Positions 1-9,666 of a stretch of 64,000 nt of DNA are shown here, piece by piece. Numbering within the stretch: the first letter of the stretch is position 1; every line of letters starts with the position of its first letter. This stretch comes from Natrinema hispanicum (GTDB taxonomy: Archaea > Halobacteriota > Halobacteria > Halobacteriales > Natrialbaceae): assembly GCF_004217335.1 (NCBI RefSeq), contig NZ_SHMP01000004.1, forward strand, positions 372,001-436,000. The letters run 5' to 3'. The notes below the pieces were generated by a model that saw only the letters and a list, made by a program, of their open reading frames with translations, searched no databases and had not been told where the DNA came from. Made by a program: the position numbers and the translations under genes.

Positions 1-1
1 C

Positions 2-1468
2 GCCGGTTTCGGGTTTACCTCCGTCTACGGTGCCGAAACGGGTGTCTTCCACCTGCTCAACCACGCTCTGTTCAAGGCCGCGCTGTTTCTGGTCGCCGGG
101 ATTATCGCTCACGAGGCAGGGACTCGAGAGATCGACAAACTCGGCGGGCTCCGCCACGATCTCCCGGTGACGGCTGCGATCACCGTCGTCGCCGCGCTCA
201 GCATGGCTGGGATTCCGCCGTTTAACGGCTTCTACTCGAAGGAGCTGCTCTTCGAGGCTGCCGTCGAGGCAAGTCACTACCACGATATCGGACTACTCGG
301 CTGGCTCTACCCCGCCGTCGCCGTCTTCGGGAGTATCTTCACCGTCCTCTACTCGCTGCGATTCCTCTCGCTGTTCTTCGGCGACCGTCCCGAGGGCCTC
401 GGCTACGTCCAAAGCCCGCCCGTGCCGATGCTCGTCTCACCGGCCGTGCTGGCACTGCTCGCAGCGGTCGTCAGTGTCGATCCGCAACTCGCCGTCGACG
501 TCATCGTCCAGTCCGGTCTCGAGGCGACGGCGGTCGATCCCGGCGAGATGCACGTCGGCCTCCCAACCACGTATTCGACGCCGGTCGGGATGAGCGCGGT
601 CACGATCGCCGCCGGCCTCGCTGCGTTCCCGTTCTACGATCGCCTCCACGACGGCATCCGCGGGGTTGTGGAGTCGACACCGCCGATCCGTCCGAACTGG
701 TGGTACGATGTCATCATCGAGGGGCTCACCGACGAAGGACGCTGGTTCGCAGAAACGCTTCAGAACGGTCTCCTGCGGACGTACGCGACATGGGTGCTGA
801 GCGGGATCTGCGCGCTCGCACTCGCCGGCTTCGTCGCGGCTGGTGCCATCGATTCGATCGCCGTCGGCACCGAGGTCACAATAGCCATGGGGTTGGTCTT
901 GCTCGTGGCAGTCGTTGGCGCGCTGGCGGTCGTGCTCTCGGACACCCACGTCGCGGGCGTGCTCACGCTCTCGATTCTCGGTTTCATGGTCGCCATCTTC
1001 TATATTCTCGGGAGCGCGCCCGACCTCGCGTTGACCCAGCTCGTCGTCGAGACGCTGGTGCTCGTCCTCTTCTTGCTCGTGATCGAGGAGATTCCAGCAA
1101 CTGAGCGGCTCGCGGTCGGGACGACAGTTCGCGATGTTGCCCTCTCGCTCGTCGTCGGTGCGACTGCTTTTGTCACGGTGCTCCTCTCGAGCGGCGCACG
1201 TCCCGCCGGCAGCACAGACATCGCCCGTTATTTCGCCGCACAGGCCGTGCCGGAGGGTGGTGGCACGAATATCGTCAACGTGACGCTCGTCGACTTCCGT
1301 GGCTTCGATACGCTCGGCGAACTCGCTGTAATCGCACTCGCCGCGATCTCGATCCTGACGCTGATCGTCATGCGCGGCAGGGGCGACGAGCGATCCGCTG
1401 CCCGCAGTGACGACGACGCGATCGAGACGCGAGACACCGACACCACCACAGGAGGGACAGACGAATGA
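2..1468 (+). CDS. mnhA: Mrp/Mnh Na+/H+ antiporter subunit A (C-terminal part, cut by window edge)
   Basis: The reading frame is open from base 2, so the N-terminus lies outside the window; 488 codons are visible. The first residues (HLLNHALFKAALFLVAG) are the conserved NuoL/MnhA proton-antiporter helix. They are followed by IPPFNGFYSKELLF, also typical of this family. Around residues 295-365 a helical stretch with SAPDLALTQLVVE matches the MbhE/DUF4040-like C-terminal domain of MrpA. The protein is an integral membrane subunit of the multisubunit antiporter that exports Na+ in exchange for H+. Its TGA stop overlaps the ATG of mnhB (ATGA at 1465), so translation is probably coupled. The polar tail rich in Asp and Thr is cytoplasmic by inference. 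Confidence 0.93.
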   Translation, partial: AGFGFTSVYGAETGVFHLLNHALFKAALFLVAGIIAHEAGTREIDKLGGLRHDLPVTAAITVVAALSMAGIPPFNGFYSKELLFEAAVEASHYHDIGLLGWLYPAVAVFGSIFTVLYSLRFLSLFFGDRPEGLGYVQSPPVPMLVSPAVLALLAAVVSVDPQLAVDVIVQSGLEATAVDPGEMHVGLPTTYSTPVGMSAVTIAAGLAAFPFYDRLHDGIRGVVESTPPIRPNWWYDVIIEGLTDEGRWFAETLQNGLLRTYATWVLSGICALALAGFVAAGAIDSIAVGTEVTIAMGLVLLVAVVGALAVVLSDTHVAGVLTLSILGFMVAIFYILGSAPDLALTQLVVETLVLVLFLLVIEEIPATERLAVGTTVRDVALSLVVGATAFVTVLLSSGARPAGSTDIARYFAAQAVPEGGGTNIVNVTLVDFRGFDTLGELAVIALAAISILTLIVMRGRGDERSAARSDDDAIETRDTDTTTGGTDE

Positions 1469-1931
1469 CGACAGTCATCATGCGAACGACCGCACGAGCG
1501 ATCGTCCCGATCGTGCTGGTCGTCGCGATTTCGCTATTCATCGAGGGCCACAACCTCCCCGGTGGCGGATTCATCGGCTGGCGTGCTCACGACGACGGCG
1601 TTCGCGATCATCTACATGGGCTTTGGCCTTGACTTTCTGGAGCGAGGCATCCTCGGGCGCGACGTCGATCCCGGCAAGGAACCCTCACGGGATCGGGTCG
1701 TCGTGGCCTATCGCCGGCTGTTCGCCTACGGCTTCGCGATCGCCGTCGTCAGCGGCCTCGCGCCGCTTGTCTTCGGGCAGCCGTTTCTCACACAGACGTT
1801 CGTCATGCTCGAGGGGGTGCCGATCTACGACCACCTCGAGGTCGCGAGCGCGATCGCCGTTCGACTTCGGGGTCTACTGTGTGGTCGTCGGCGGCCTGCT
1901 GACGATCCTCTCGGTGGTGGGGGCAGAATGA
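1465..1931 (+). pseudogene. mnhB: Mnh subunit B, reading frame broken by two single-base insertions
   Basis: The start ATG overlaps the mnhA stop. The first residues reach EGHNLPGGGFIG, the MnhB signature, and then the frame is lost. Removing a T near 1579 continues with GVLTTTAFAIIYMGFG, again MnhB-like. Removing a G near 1859 restores FDFGVYCVVVGGLLTILSVVG up to a TGA at 1929 that overlaps the mnhC start. After both corrections the protein is 154 residues, normal for the subunit, with about four membrane helices. Because the surrounding operon is complete and codon usage is preserved through every segment, the insertions look like sequence errors and not decay, but as written the gene is interrupted. 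Confidence 0.88.
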
Positions 1932-2284
1932 CGGCGGATCGTGCCTCGCGGCGACGATCGGCGCGCTGTTCGCTCTCGGAACCTTCCTGCTCTTACAGCG
2001 AGATCTGATCCGGGTCGTCTGGGGGCTGGCGATCATCAGCCAGGCGGCGAACGTCTACCTGCTGGCGATGGGCGGGATCGCGCCGGCGGTTGCCGACTCG
2101 GTGCCGATCCTCGCCGGCCACGGCGGGGGCGCTCCGCAGACGGCCGATCCGGTGGTGCAGGCGCTCGTGTTGACCGCCATCGTCATCGGCTTCGGCATGA
2201 CCTGCGTTCGCACTCGTGCTGTCGTATCGGGTCTACGAGGAACACGGGACGTTAGACGTAACTGAACTCGGTGATCGACGATGA
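1928..2284 (+). pseudogene. mnhC: Mnh subunit C (NuoK-like), reading frame broken
   Basis: Start ATG at 1928 overlaps the mnhB stop and the stop at 2282 overlaps the mnhD ATG. The conserved core QRDLIRVVWGLAIISQAANV and the later ADPVVQALVLTAIVIGFGMT are typical of MnhC/NuoK. Three extra bases must be removed to read through: G near 1937, C near 1944-1945 and T at 2203. The corrected protein is 117 residues with three predicted membrane helices, the normal size. It forms part of the membrane antiporter. As written, translation from the ATG leaves the correct frame after three codons. Confidence 0.85.
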
Positions 2285-3933
2285 CTGCGACTGCCCGTTG
2301 GAACTGACTCACAGCTCGTGATCGCGCCGATGCTGATCGTCCTCGCTGCGGCCACAGGCCACGCTGTTGCTTGGTCGCTATCCACGGGCTCGAGCCGCGG
2401 TGAGCCTGGCCGGTGGCGTGGCCTACGCGATTTCGGTCGCGGCGATCGACTGGTATCTCGTCCTCGCACCGGACGCGCCGGGGATCGCGACCTACCAGGT
2501 CGGCGGCTGGCCGGCCCCCTTCGGCATTACGCTCGTCGCCGACGGCCTGTCGGCGTTCATGCTGACGATGGTCGCGATCCTCGGCGTCGCGTCGCTTGTC
2601 TTCTCGACCCGACACCTCCCCGGCGGGGAGGGACGCAGTTACTACTTCCCGCTGTTTCACTTCCTCGCGCTGGGTGTGACCGGCGCGTTCCTCACGGGCG
2701 ACCTGTTCAATCTCTTCGTCTGGTTCGAGGTGATGCTGATGGCCAGTTACGTCTTCGTCGCCTACAGCGGCGGGCCCGAACACACCCGCGCCGCGTTCTG
2801 GTACGTGACGCTCAACCTGGTCGGCAGCTGCCGTCTTCCTGCTGGGCGTCGGCGGGATCTACGCGACCACGGGGACGCTCAACATGGCCGACCTCGCCCA
2901 ACGGCTCGCCGAGCCGGCTGCCTACGGCCTCGAGCCGGCCCCGGTCGTTGGCCTGTTCGGCCTGCTCCTGTCGGTGTTCGCGCTCAAGGCGGGGCTGGTT
3001 CCGTTCCAGTTCTGGATTCCGACGGCCTACCGGGCCGCGCCGCCACAGGTTACTGCCTTACTCGCCGGCGCGACAAAGAAGGTCGGGGTTTACGCCATTA
3101 TCCGACTCTCATTTACCGTCTTCGCCGGGGCCGAGGTCGGCGTCGAGCTCGCGCTGCCAGGGATGCCGATCGCTGGCGACTCCCCGCTGCCGTTCGTCGG
3201 CGCGGCGCTGTTCGTGATGGCTACTGCCAGCATCCTCGTCGGCGGCATCGGTGCTGTCGGCCGTGACTCGCTCGAGGGTGTGTTCGCCTACTCGAGTATC
3301 GGCCAGGTCGGCTTCATCGCGATGCCGGTCGCGATCGCGACGACGGCGACGGCTCCGGGCCTGCGCAAGCTGGCGATCGGTGCCGCGCTAGTGTATGCCC
3401 TCAATCACACGCTGGCGAAGGGACTGCTCTTCCTGTCGGTCGGCACGGTCCGGGCGGCAACGGGGACGAGCCGGTTTGCCGACCTCGGCGGGCTGGCAAC
3501 GCGGTCGCCACCACTCGCAATTTCGGTGTTCGTCGCCTCGCTCGCACTGGTCGGCATTCCGCCGCTGTCGGGCTTTTTCGGCAAGTTCCTCGTCTTCGAC
3601 GCCGCGGCTCGAGCCCGCGCTGGGCTCGTCCTCGTTGTCTTGCTCGTTGGCTCGCTGCTGACGATCGCCTACACGACCCGGGCATGGAATCTGAGCTTCT
3701 GGGGGGCACAGACCGACGCCGTGGAGACAGCGACGATCGATCCGGTGCAGGTGGCGGTGCTTGCAGTCCTCGCAGCGACGATCGTCACGGTCGGCGTTGG
3801 CTTCGAGCCGGTCTACGAGTTCGCCGAAATCGCAGCCGACGCGGCCGTCGACACCGAGGGCTACGTGGACGCTGTGGCACCACAGGAGGCGAATGACCTG
3901 ATTGACTCGAGCGCGAACGGAGGTGACCACTAA
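2281..3933 (+). pseudogene. mnhD: Mnh subunit D (NuoM/N-like antiporter subunit), reading frame broken
   Basis: The last 349 codons (2884-3933) are open and contain TKKVGVYAIIRLSF and LVGIPPLSGFFGKFLVF, both diagnostic of the antiporter-type subunits MnhD/NuoM. The upstream part is split over three frames. Removing T at 2305, G near 2357 and T at 2829 joins them into one 549-residue protein with about 14 helices, the normal family length. The acidic WFEVMLMASYVF segment in the second piece carries the membrane glutamate of this family. The stop TAA overlaps the ATG of mnhE by one base. Role: one of the two proton-antiporter modules of the complex. Confidence 0.9.
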
Positions 3934-4538
3934 TGCGCGTTCGGACCTGGCCCGTCGTCGGCGTCGTCTTCGCTATCCTGTGGGTGTTCGTCCGGGGGCT
4001 GCCGCTGACGCCCGTCTCGATCGTCCGTGGGCTGCTCGCCGGACTGCTCGTCGGACTGCCGGTCGCGTTCGTCTTCCGGCGGCTCTACAGCAAGGACCTC
4101 GATCTCAGCCGTGTAATGGGAGCCGTGCCCTACGCCGGACTCTATCTGGGTGCGTTCACGTGGGAGCTCCTGCGGGCGAACGTCGACGTCGCCTACCGGG
4201 TGCTCTCGCCAGGGATGCCGATCGAACCCGAAGTGATCCTGATCCCACTGCGAGTCGAATCCGACATCGCGATCACCGTCATCGCAAACAGCATTACGAT
4301 CACGCCCGGCACGGTGACGCTCGATTACGACGACGAGACCAACGCGTTGTACGTCCACGGCGTCGACGGCCGCGATCCCGAGGCGATCGCCGAACCGATT
4401 CGCACATGGGAAAACTACGCCCTCGAGCTATTCAACGAAGCCGCCTCGCCGTCCGACCCGCCGCCAGACATCGTCGTTTCGGGCGGGGAAAGAGCCAGTA
4501 CCACGGACCGTCAAAACGGGGGTGTCGACGATGACTGA
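3933..4538 (+). CDS. mnhE: Mrp/Mnh antiporter subunit E
   Basis: 201 residues, intact. It begins with two to three hydrophobic helices (residues 8-60) and contains YAGLYLGAFTWELLRANVDVAYRVL, cited here only as the central helix region around residue 70. It ends with a soluble part containing NSITITPGTVTLDYD, the hallmark of the MnhE family. The C-terminal 30 residues are a polar low-complexity extension. The gene is fifth in the mnhABCDEFG order and overlaps mnhF. It is an accessory membrane subunit needed for assembly or activity of the complex in studied Mrp systems. Confidence 0.93.
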   Translation: MRVRTWPVVGVVFAILWVFVRGLPLTPVSIVRGLLAGLLVGLPVAFVFRRLYSKDLDLSRVMGAVPYAGLYLGAFTWELLRANVDVAYRVLSPGMPIEPEVILIPLRVESDIAITVIANSITITPGTVTLDYDDETNALYVHGVDGRDPEAIAEPIRTWENYALELFNEAASPSDPPPDIVVSGGERASTTDRQNGGVDDD

Positions 4539-4821
4539 GGCCACTCCGGCCGTCCTCGAGACGGCGATCCACGGCGCGTTGATCCTCGTCAGTGGCCTCT
4601 GTGTCCTCTGTGGCTACCGCGTGATTCGGGGGCCGACGAACCCGGATCGGGTGGTCGCACTGGACGCCATCGGGACGAACGTCGTCGCGATCGCCGTGTT
4701 GTTCGCGCTGTTGACTGGCCGGGGCCTCTTTATCACGGTGAGTCTCGTGCTCGCGATCATCGGCTTCATCGCGACCGTCGCCGTCGCCAAGTTCGTCACC
4801 GATGGTGAGGTGATCGAATGA
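4531..4821 (+). CDS. mnhF: Mrp/Mnh antiporter subunit F
   Basis: Small protein of about 96 residues with three hydrophobic helices. It contains YRVIRGPTNPDRVVALD, the conserved loop of MnhF (PhaF) that follows the first helix. I chose the ATG at 4531 because it overlaps the mnhE stop, as every other junction in this operon does; a GTG three codons upstream (4522) is the alternative. The stop overlaps the mnhG ATG (ATGA at 4818). Confidence 0.92.
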   Translation: MTEATPAVLETAIHGALILVSGLCVLCGYRVIRGPTNPDRVVALDAIGTNVVAIAVLFALLTGRGLFITVSLVLAIIGFIATVAVAKFVTDGEVIE

Positions 4822-5192
4822 TTCACGACGCCGTCATCATCGCGCTGGTCGTCGTCGGTGCCTTTTTCCTCACCGTCGGCACCATCGGTCTGCTGCGGCT
4901 GCCGAACGTCTACAATCGGATGCACGCCACCAGTAAGCCGACGACGCTCGGTGCTGCGGCGATCTTCCTGGCCGGTTTCGTCGAGTTTGGCCCCGGCAGC
5001 GAGGGGTTGACCGCGCTTATCGGGATCGCCTTCCTCTTCCTGACCGTTCCCACCGGCTCGCACATGATCGCCCGCGCCGCCGAACGTATCGGGGTCCCCT
5101 TCCTCGGCAGCGTCACCTGGCCCGACCCGAACGCGGTCGAGCGACCGGGCAGTACCGAGCGAGGCGACGACACTGAGCCGAGCGACGATTGA
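4818..5192 (+). CDS. mnhG: Mrp/Mnh antiporter subunit G
   Basis: 124 residues. Three helices; the segment GLLRLPNVYNRMHATSKPTT near residue 30 is the MnhG/YufB signature, followed by GAAAIFLAGF. The C-terminal 25 residues are acidic and polar. It is the last gene of the antiporter operon and ends 6 bases before the stop of the convergent SHOCT gene. With mnhA to mnhF it would export Na+ and help pH homeostasis, a function expected in a halophile. Confidence 0.93.
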   Translation: MIHDAVIIALVVVGAFFLTVGTIGLLRLPNVYNRMHATSKPTTLGAAAIFLAGFVEFGPGSEGLTALIGIAFLFLTVPTGSHMIARAAERIGVPFLGSVTWPDPNAVERPGSTERGDDTEPSDD

Positions 5193-5198
5193 GGGCCG

Positions 5199-5669
5199 TC
5201 AGCGGTCGTACTCGAGGTCCCGATTACGGTCATCCGCTCGTTCCTGCTCCCGTTTTCGGGCCCACTCCTGTGCACCTTCGAGCGTCTCGGTATCCAACAG
5301 TCGCTCGAGTTTCTGCTCAAACTGCTCGTCGGTCAGTTCGCCAGCAGCGTAGCGCTCGCGAAGCGTGTCGAGGGCGTCGGTCGTGGAGTCCGTCGGCTCG
5401 GATTCGTCCGTCTCGGCGGTGTCCGTGCTGCTGTCATTGTCGACCCACTCGCGACGATCGTCCTCGTCACCGAACAGGATCGCGACCAGCGGAACGACGG
5501 CAACGTAGCCGACGAGCAACGCTGCAAGCCACCAGTCCTGGCCGGTGAACATCGCGCCGAACCAAACCGCGGTCACGAGCAGCGACGTGATTTTGGTTGC
5601 GTTCTCATGTAGCCGCGACACCGGCCCGTCTCCACCCGTGCCGCGACCGGCTTGCTCGCTTCTGCCCAT
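5199..5669 (-). CDS. SHOCT-domain membrane protein
   Basis: 156 residues from the ATG at 5669. Two hydrophobic stretches (about residues 20-60, with WWLAALLVGYVAVVPLVAIL) are followed by an acidic, Asp/Thr/Ser-rich linker. A C-terminal SHOCT-like motif follows: LRERYAAGELTDEQFEQKLE, the short bihelical module found at the end of many prokaryotic membrane proteins. The specific role is unknown. The gene is convergent with mnhG, with only 6 bases between the stops. An in-frame ATG nine codons upstream (5696) adds a non-hydrophobic tail and seems less likely. Confidence 0.8.
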   Translation of the reverse strand: MGRSEQAGRGTGGDGPVSRLHENATKITSLLVTAVWFGAMFTGQDWWLAALLVGYVAVVPLVAILFGDEDDRREWVDNDSSTDTAETDESEPTDSTTDALDTLRERYAAGELTDEQFEQKLERLLDTETLEGAQEWARKREQERADDRNRDLEYDR

Positions 5670-5776
5670 ACATGTCAATTCCATTGGAGTCGGCAAGAGG
5701 TTGGTGGCTCGAGAGGTCGTCCGCTAGGCCGGTCCGCGAGCGACGGTGGCGAGGCCAAGTGACAAAGAGACTGAAA

Positions 5777-5783
5777 GATTATA
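5777..5783 (+). promoter_or_regulatory. TATA-like promoter element of the two-helix protein gene
   Basis: The sequence GATTATA ends 24 bases before the ATG at 5807, the distance expected for an archaeal TATA box driving a leaderless transcript. The purine-rich bases just upstream could act as the BRE. Confidence 0.45.
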
Positions 5784-5806
5784 CCACTCGAGCACAAGCT
5801 GGTACT

Positions 5807-6028
5807 ATGCCGTCGGTAGAAGGGCTTAAGACGTGGTTTGACTACGAACTCGTGTTCATAGCACTCGCCATCGGCGTTCTGATCACTATCTGGGGACTGA
5901 ACCAGATCACTAGCTATCTATCGGGTCTGCCGCTTACGAGTCCACGATTCGCCCTCACGGTCACGGCTCTAGGCTTCGGGACGGTTCTGCTTCTGATTTG
6001 GCTGACCGGTCGATATACTGAGCAGTAA
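5807..6028 (+). CDS. Small two-helix membrane protein
   Basis: 73 residues from the ATG at 5807. Two clear hydrophobic helices (about residues 15-35 and 45-68) are separated by a short loop, and the N-terminus is amphipathic (MPSVEGLKTWFDYELVFIAL). I do not recognise a family. I prefer 5807 over upstream in-frame starts because a TATA-like box lies about 27 bases before it and the upstream translation is not membrane-like. Probably a haloarchaeal small membrane protein of unknown function. Confidence 0.6.
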   Translation: MPSVEGLKTWFDYELVFIALAIGVLITIWGLNQITSYLSGLPLTSPRFALTVTALGFGTVLLLIWLTGRYTEQ

Positions 6029-6146
6029 GTCGCGATTCTGTGCGGACAGCTGACTGACATACGGACACAACCATTCAATCACGATCGGCTATAGCGAACA
6101 GCGCTGCCGCTCGAGGTAGTCGAACGGACGACGGAGAAGACGGGTC

Positions 6147-8290
6147 TTACGCGAGCGTCTCGCCGAGCGCCTCGAGTGCGGCGTCGCGAACGGCATCGCG
6201 TTCGCCGGGCAGGAACTCGACGTGGCCGTCGGCACCGCCGACGACGCTGACGCCGCCGTTCGGCACGGCCTTCGGCGATCGCGTCGCCAAGGTCGCGGAC
6301 GTTCACGTCTTCGGTCGCGCGGACGTGGAGTTCGTCGTCGCCGACGCCGAGCGTGACGTAGGGCGTCTCAGCCTGGTCGCGCTCGCTGCGGTGGAGCGCG
6401 TCCAGCAGCAGGATCGTCGTCGGGAAGTTGTACCGATGCGTGAACGCATCCGTGTCGAGGACGGAGACGGTGACACCGTCGACGTCTTCCACGGTGAGGT
6501 TCTCGCGAGCCGTCTCGAGTTCGGTCTCGAGTTTGTCACGGAACTGCTCGGAGACGTGCGCGGCGAGATCGCCGTTGCGCGGTCGCTCCGAGTCCTCGCC
6601 GTCACCGAACAGCAGGTCGATGATGAGTTCGCGCTTGTCCTTGTAGGACTGGTAGTAGGCCTCGAGCGCGACGGCTTCGCGGCGTTCGGAAACGCCGGTC
6701 TCGTCGTAGCCGGCCTCACGGGCGAGCTCGAGGTATGCCTCGGGCGTGTCCTCCCAGTAGCTGACGGCGGGGAGGTGCTCGAGATCGTCGCGGACATCGT
6801 CGTTGACGTGGGCAGCGACGTTGGTCGCCAGCGCGGTCGAAGTGACATCGGCGACATCTGCGCCGGCCAGCGACGGGGCGACGGCGACGGAGACAGCGTC
6901 GGTAACCTCGTCGTCGGCGCGGCTGTCGTCGATCACGAGCGCCTCGGCGTCGTATAGCGAGAGCAGGTCGTAGCCGTCGACGGACTCGACGGTCGAGCCA
7001 GCGTCGACCAGCACGACCAGCGGAAGCTGTTCGCCGTGGCGGTCGCGGGCCTCGAGCATCGAGGTAACGTCGTTAGTTGCGGCGTCCATGTCGTAGACGC
7101 GGCCGTCGAGCGGGCGGCGCTCGAAGTAGTGGTATTCGGCGTCCTCGCGGGTGTGTTTCTCGCGGATCAGCGGGAGGACGGCGCGTTCGATGGCGGCCCC
7201 AGCGACGTAGCCGTCAGCGGTCGCGCCGTGGCGGACGACGACCGGGCGGGCCTCCATGACGGCTCGGCGAATCGCGGTCGCCGCGTCGGCGATACCGTCT
7301 TCGACGGCTGCGACCGCGTCGTGGTCGGCAAGCGGCGCGACGTCTTCGGGTCGTGCCTCCTGTTCGAGCGCGCTCTCGAGACGGTCGACGACGGTTTCTC
7401 GGGCCTCGCCGTCGAGGATGTCGAGGGATTCGGTCTCGACTTGCAGGTCGCCGTTGTGGCGTTCGACCTCGCCTTCGAGGGCGACGATGTCCTCGAGTTC
7501 GACGGCGGGGTAGGCGCGAACGCCAGCTTCCTTGAAGGCCGCACACTCGACGGTCGCGGTTTCGTCACGCAGTTCGAAGACCGTCGGGCCGCTGGTCTGG
7601 CGAACGCCAGTGATCTCGCCCTCGAGGCGGACGACGTTGCCGACTTGATTCTCGATCGCGTCGACGGTGGTTCGCTTGAGCGCGGGCTCTTCCTTCCTCT
7701 TCCTCGGCCTCGGCGGCGTCGTCAGTCGTCGGCGTCGATGCAGCGGCGGTCTCGGTTGCGACGGAACCGCTACTCGAGACGGCACCGGCGGGTTCCGCGG
7801 CCGCGGCCTCGGTCTCGTTGGCGGCAGCCTGCAACTCGCCGGCCGACGGCGACTCGGCGTCGCTCTCGTCGGTCGTCTCCGCTGTGGTATCGGCTTCCTC
7901 GTCCTCGAGGTCTTCGGGACGGTACTCGCCGTCGGCGGTCTCGATCAGTTGCCCGCGGAACTCACGTTCGCGCTGGCGGATCGACCAGCCGAGGTCGACG
8001 TTGCCGTTGTCTCGGACATCGAGTACCTGAACGAAGACTTCGTCGCCCGGTTCCCAGTCGAGACTTTCGAGTCGGCGGTCGAGTTCGCTTCTGTGCAACA
8101 GGCCAGTGACGTGGTCTCCGATGTCGATGAAGACACCGAAGTCGGCATAGCCGTCGACGGTCCCCCGGTAGTAGCGACCGGGCGTGAGCTGCGAGGGAGA
8201 CGTGCCGCGAAATTCGAAAACAGCATCCTCCTCGTGACTCTCGCAGATCTCGCCGTCAACGGGTGTGCCGCAGATGATACAGTTACCCAT
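6147..8290 (-). pseudogene. RecJ-like/DHH-superfamily protein with zinc finger, S1 and OB domains; frame broken twice
   Basis: Reads from ATG at 8290. The protein starts with a CxxC zinc motif (MGNCIICGTPVDGEICESH), then an S1/OB RNA-binding domain (GYADFGVFIDIGDHVTGLLH), an acidic linker, a second OB fold (VRLEGEITGVRQTSGPTVFE) and a DHH-superfamily domain. An extra base near 7693 separates the first 190 residues from the rest, and one near 6267 breaks the C-terminus. Removing both gives 713 residues ending LEALGETLA with TAA at 6147. The domain order matches the archaeal RecJ-like family related to Cdc45/GAN, nucleases or replication scaffolds acting on single-stranded nucleic acid. The DHH motif itself is not visible: the equivalent segment reads VIDDSRADD. 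Activity is therefore doubtful even if the frame is intact in the cell. Confidence 0.8.
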
Positions 8291-8380
8291 CTATTCGGAC
8301 CAAGCAGTTTCGCCCTAAAACGGTTGTCGAAATGCGTTCGTGCCACGAGGCACTGCCACGGCCGCGACACAGCGTCGCCG

Positions 8381-8644
8381 TCAGTCGAAAACGGCCGACT
8401 CGTCCTCGAGCGCTTCGATATCGTCCACGATTTTCTGAACGTCCTCCGGGAACAGCGAAATCTGGATCTCATTCTCGTCTTCGTCCTCGAAGACGAGTTT
8501 GACGCGCTTGTCGCCGAACTCCCGAGCTTCGGCTGACTCGACGTCGAACATCTTGGCCGTCACTGCCTTGTTGTTCGGACCGACGTTCTTGATCGCGCCG
8601 TCGTTTAGCTCTACCATGAACTCCTCGAGCGTGAGTGCGAGCAT
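8381..8644 (-). CDS. Small conserved acidic protein, function unknown
   Basis: 87 residues from the ATG at 8644, starting MLALTLEEFMVELNDGAIKN and ending in a helical acidic tail (EDVQKIVDDIEALEDESAVF). It is soluble with no membrane segment. An internal ATG (MVELNDG) nine codons later is an alternative start. The gene lies between the RecJ-like gene on the same strand and a divergent MBL hydrolase. I do not recognise a named domain. Confidence 0.7.
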   Translation of the reverse strand: MLALTLEEFMVELNDGAIKNVGPNNKAVTAKMFDVESAEAREFGDKRVKLVFEDEDENEIQISLFPEDVQKIVDDIEALEDESAVFD

Positions 8645-8720
8645 AGTCGCTGTACGAACCGGGGATACAAAACCACACGGCATCGCCAGCGGGCGACGCG
8701 AGCCGCGTCGACCCCGCCCA

Positions 8721-8730
8721 CTTTTATAAT
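8721..8730 (+). promoter_or_regulatory. TATA box of the MBL hydrolase gene
   Basis: CTTTTATAAT stands out as AT-rich in GC-rich DNA and ends 26 bases before the ATG at 8757. This spacing is typical of archaeal TATA boxes in front of leaderless mRNAs. Confidence 0.6.
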
Positions 8731-8756
8731 GGATTCGCACGAACACGTCACCTGCT

Positions 8757-9485
8757 ATGGAACTTACCTGGCATGGCCACTCGACGTGGCACGTCACCGT
8801 TGGCGAGACGGACCTGTTGATCGATCCGTTCTTCGACAACCCGAAGACTGACCTCGAGCCGGCCGACGTCGACACACCTGATTACGTGCTGTTGACACAC
8901 GGCCACGCCGATCACATCGCCGACGCCGGGGCGTTTTCGGAGGCGACCCTGGTCGCGACGCCGGAACTCGTCTCCTACTGCCAGGAGGAGTTCGGCTTCG
9001 AGGACGCCGTCGGCGGGATGGGGATGAACCTCGGCGGCACCGTCGAGTGTGGCGACGCCTACGTCACCATGGTCCGGGCCGACCACACGAACGGAATCAT
9101 GACCGAAAACGACGCGAGCGGTGGGATGCCCGCCGGCTTTGTCGTCTCCGATACGAAGCCAACGCAGGTCGCAGACGAAGCGGCGACGACGTTCTACCAC
9201 GCCGGCGACACCAGCCTCATGACCGAGATGCGTGAGGTCATCGGCCCGTATCTCGAGCCCGACGCCGCCGCGGTGCCGATCGGCGACCACTTCACCATGG
9301 GGCCGTGGCAGGCCGCCGTCGCCGTCGACTGGCTCGACGTCGATCACGCCTTCCCACAGCACTACGATACGTTCCCGCCGATCGAGCAGGATCCCGAGGA
9401 TTTCGCCACGGAAGTGCGCGCGACCGGCGGCATCGCCGAGGTCCACACGCTCGAGGCCGACGAGCCGTTCGAGCTCGAGCCCTGA
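8757..9485 (+). CDS. Metal-dependent hydrolase, UPF0173/MBL fold
   Basis: 242 residues. The start [13 protein letters not shown] and the metal-binding motif THGHADH (residues 47-53) identify the UPF0173 branch of the metallo-beta-lactamase fold, and the family length is about 225-240. Later metal ligands are visible in HAGDT and near the C-terminal [10 protein letters not shown]. It is a probable zinc hydrolase; the substrate is unknown for the family. The stop codon TGA is also the first three bases of a hairpin repeat element (family A) that begins at 9483. Confidence 0.9.
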   Translation: MELTWHGHSTWHVTVGETDLLIDPFFDNPKTDLEPADVDTPDYVLLTHGHADHIADAGAFSEATLVATPELVSYCQEEFGFEDAVGGMGMNLGGTVECGDAYVTMVRADHTNGIMTENDASGGMPAGFVVSDTKPTQVADEAATTFYHAGDTSLMTEMREVIGPYLEPDAAAVPIGDHFTMGPWQAAVAVDWLDVDHAFPQHYDTFPPIEQDPEDFATEVRATGGIAEVHTLEADEPFELEP

Positions 9486-9568
9486 TACGGTCTGCTGTAA
9501 CGATTTACCGGCGTCTCCGCAGGACGGGTCGCGGATACGCCGGAAATGACTGACAGTAGTCCGTATGA
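9483..9568 (+). repeat. Family A hairpin repeat, copy A1
   Basis: 86-bp imperfect palindrome. The outer arms are TGATACGGTCTGCTGT and the reverse-related GACAGTAGTCCGTATGA. The inner stem is CCGGCGTCTCCGC paired with GCGGATACGCCGG (one mismatch) around a GACGGGTC-type loop. The first TGA is the stop codon of the MBL hydrolase. Related copies lie at 17018, 41005, 44549, 46881 and 51670. Confidence 0.85.
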
Positions 9569-9666
9569 GCGCCGCTCGACCCTTTCACCGTTTTTGTTCG
9601 GCAGATCGGATCGTCGTTCCTGCGAGAACAACGTTTACAGCACCGGCTGTGGACGTCTCGAGTGCC

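Noticed and set aside
2055..2783. 242-codon open frame on the minus strand inside the mnhC/mnhD region
   Set aside because: It is antisense to conserved antiporter genes, rich in Arg/Glu/His as expected of a shadow frame in GC-rich DNA, and has no family features.
1465..3933. Programmed frameshifting in mnhB, mnhC and mnhD
   Set aside because: Eight separate shifts in three consecutive genes with no slippery sequences, and none known for these families; sequence error is simpler.
7036..8109. 357-codon open frame on the + strand opposite the RecJ-like gene
   Set aside because: Glycine/valine/aspartate-rich composition typical of an antisense shadow; the minus-strand reading has clear domains.
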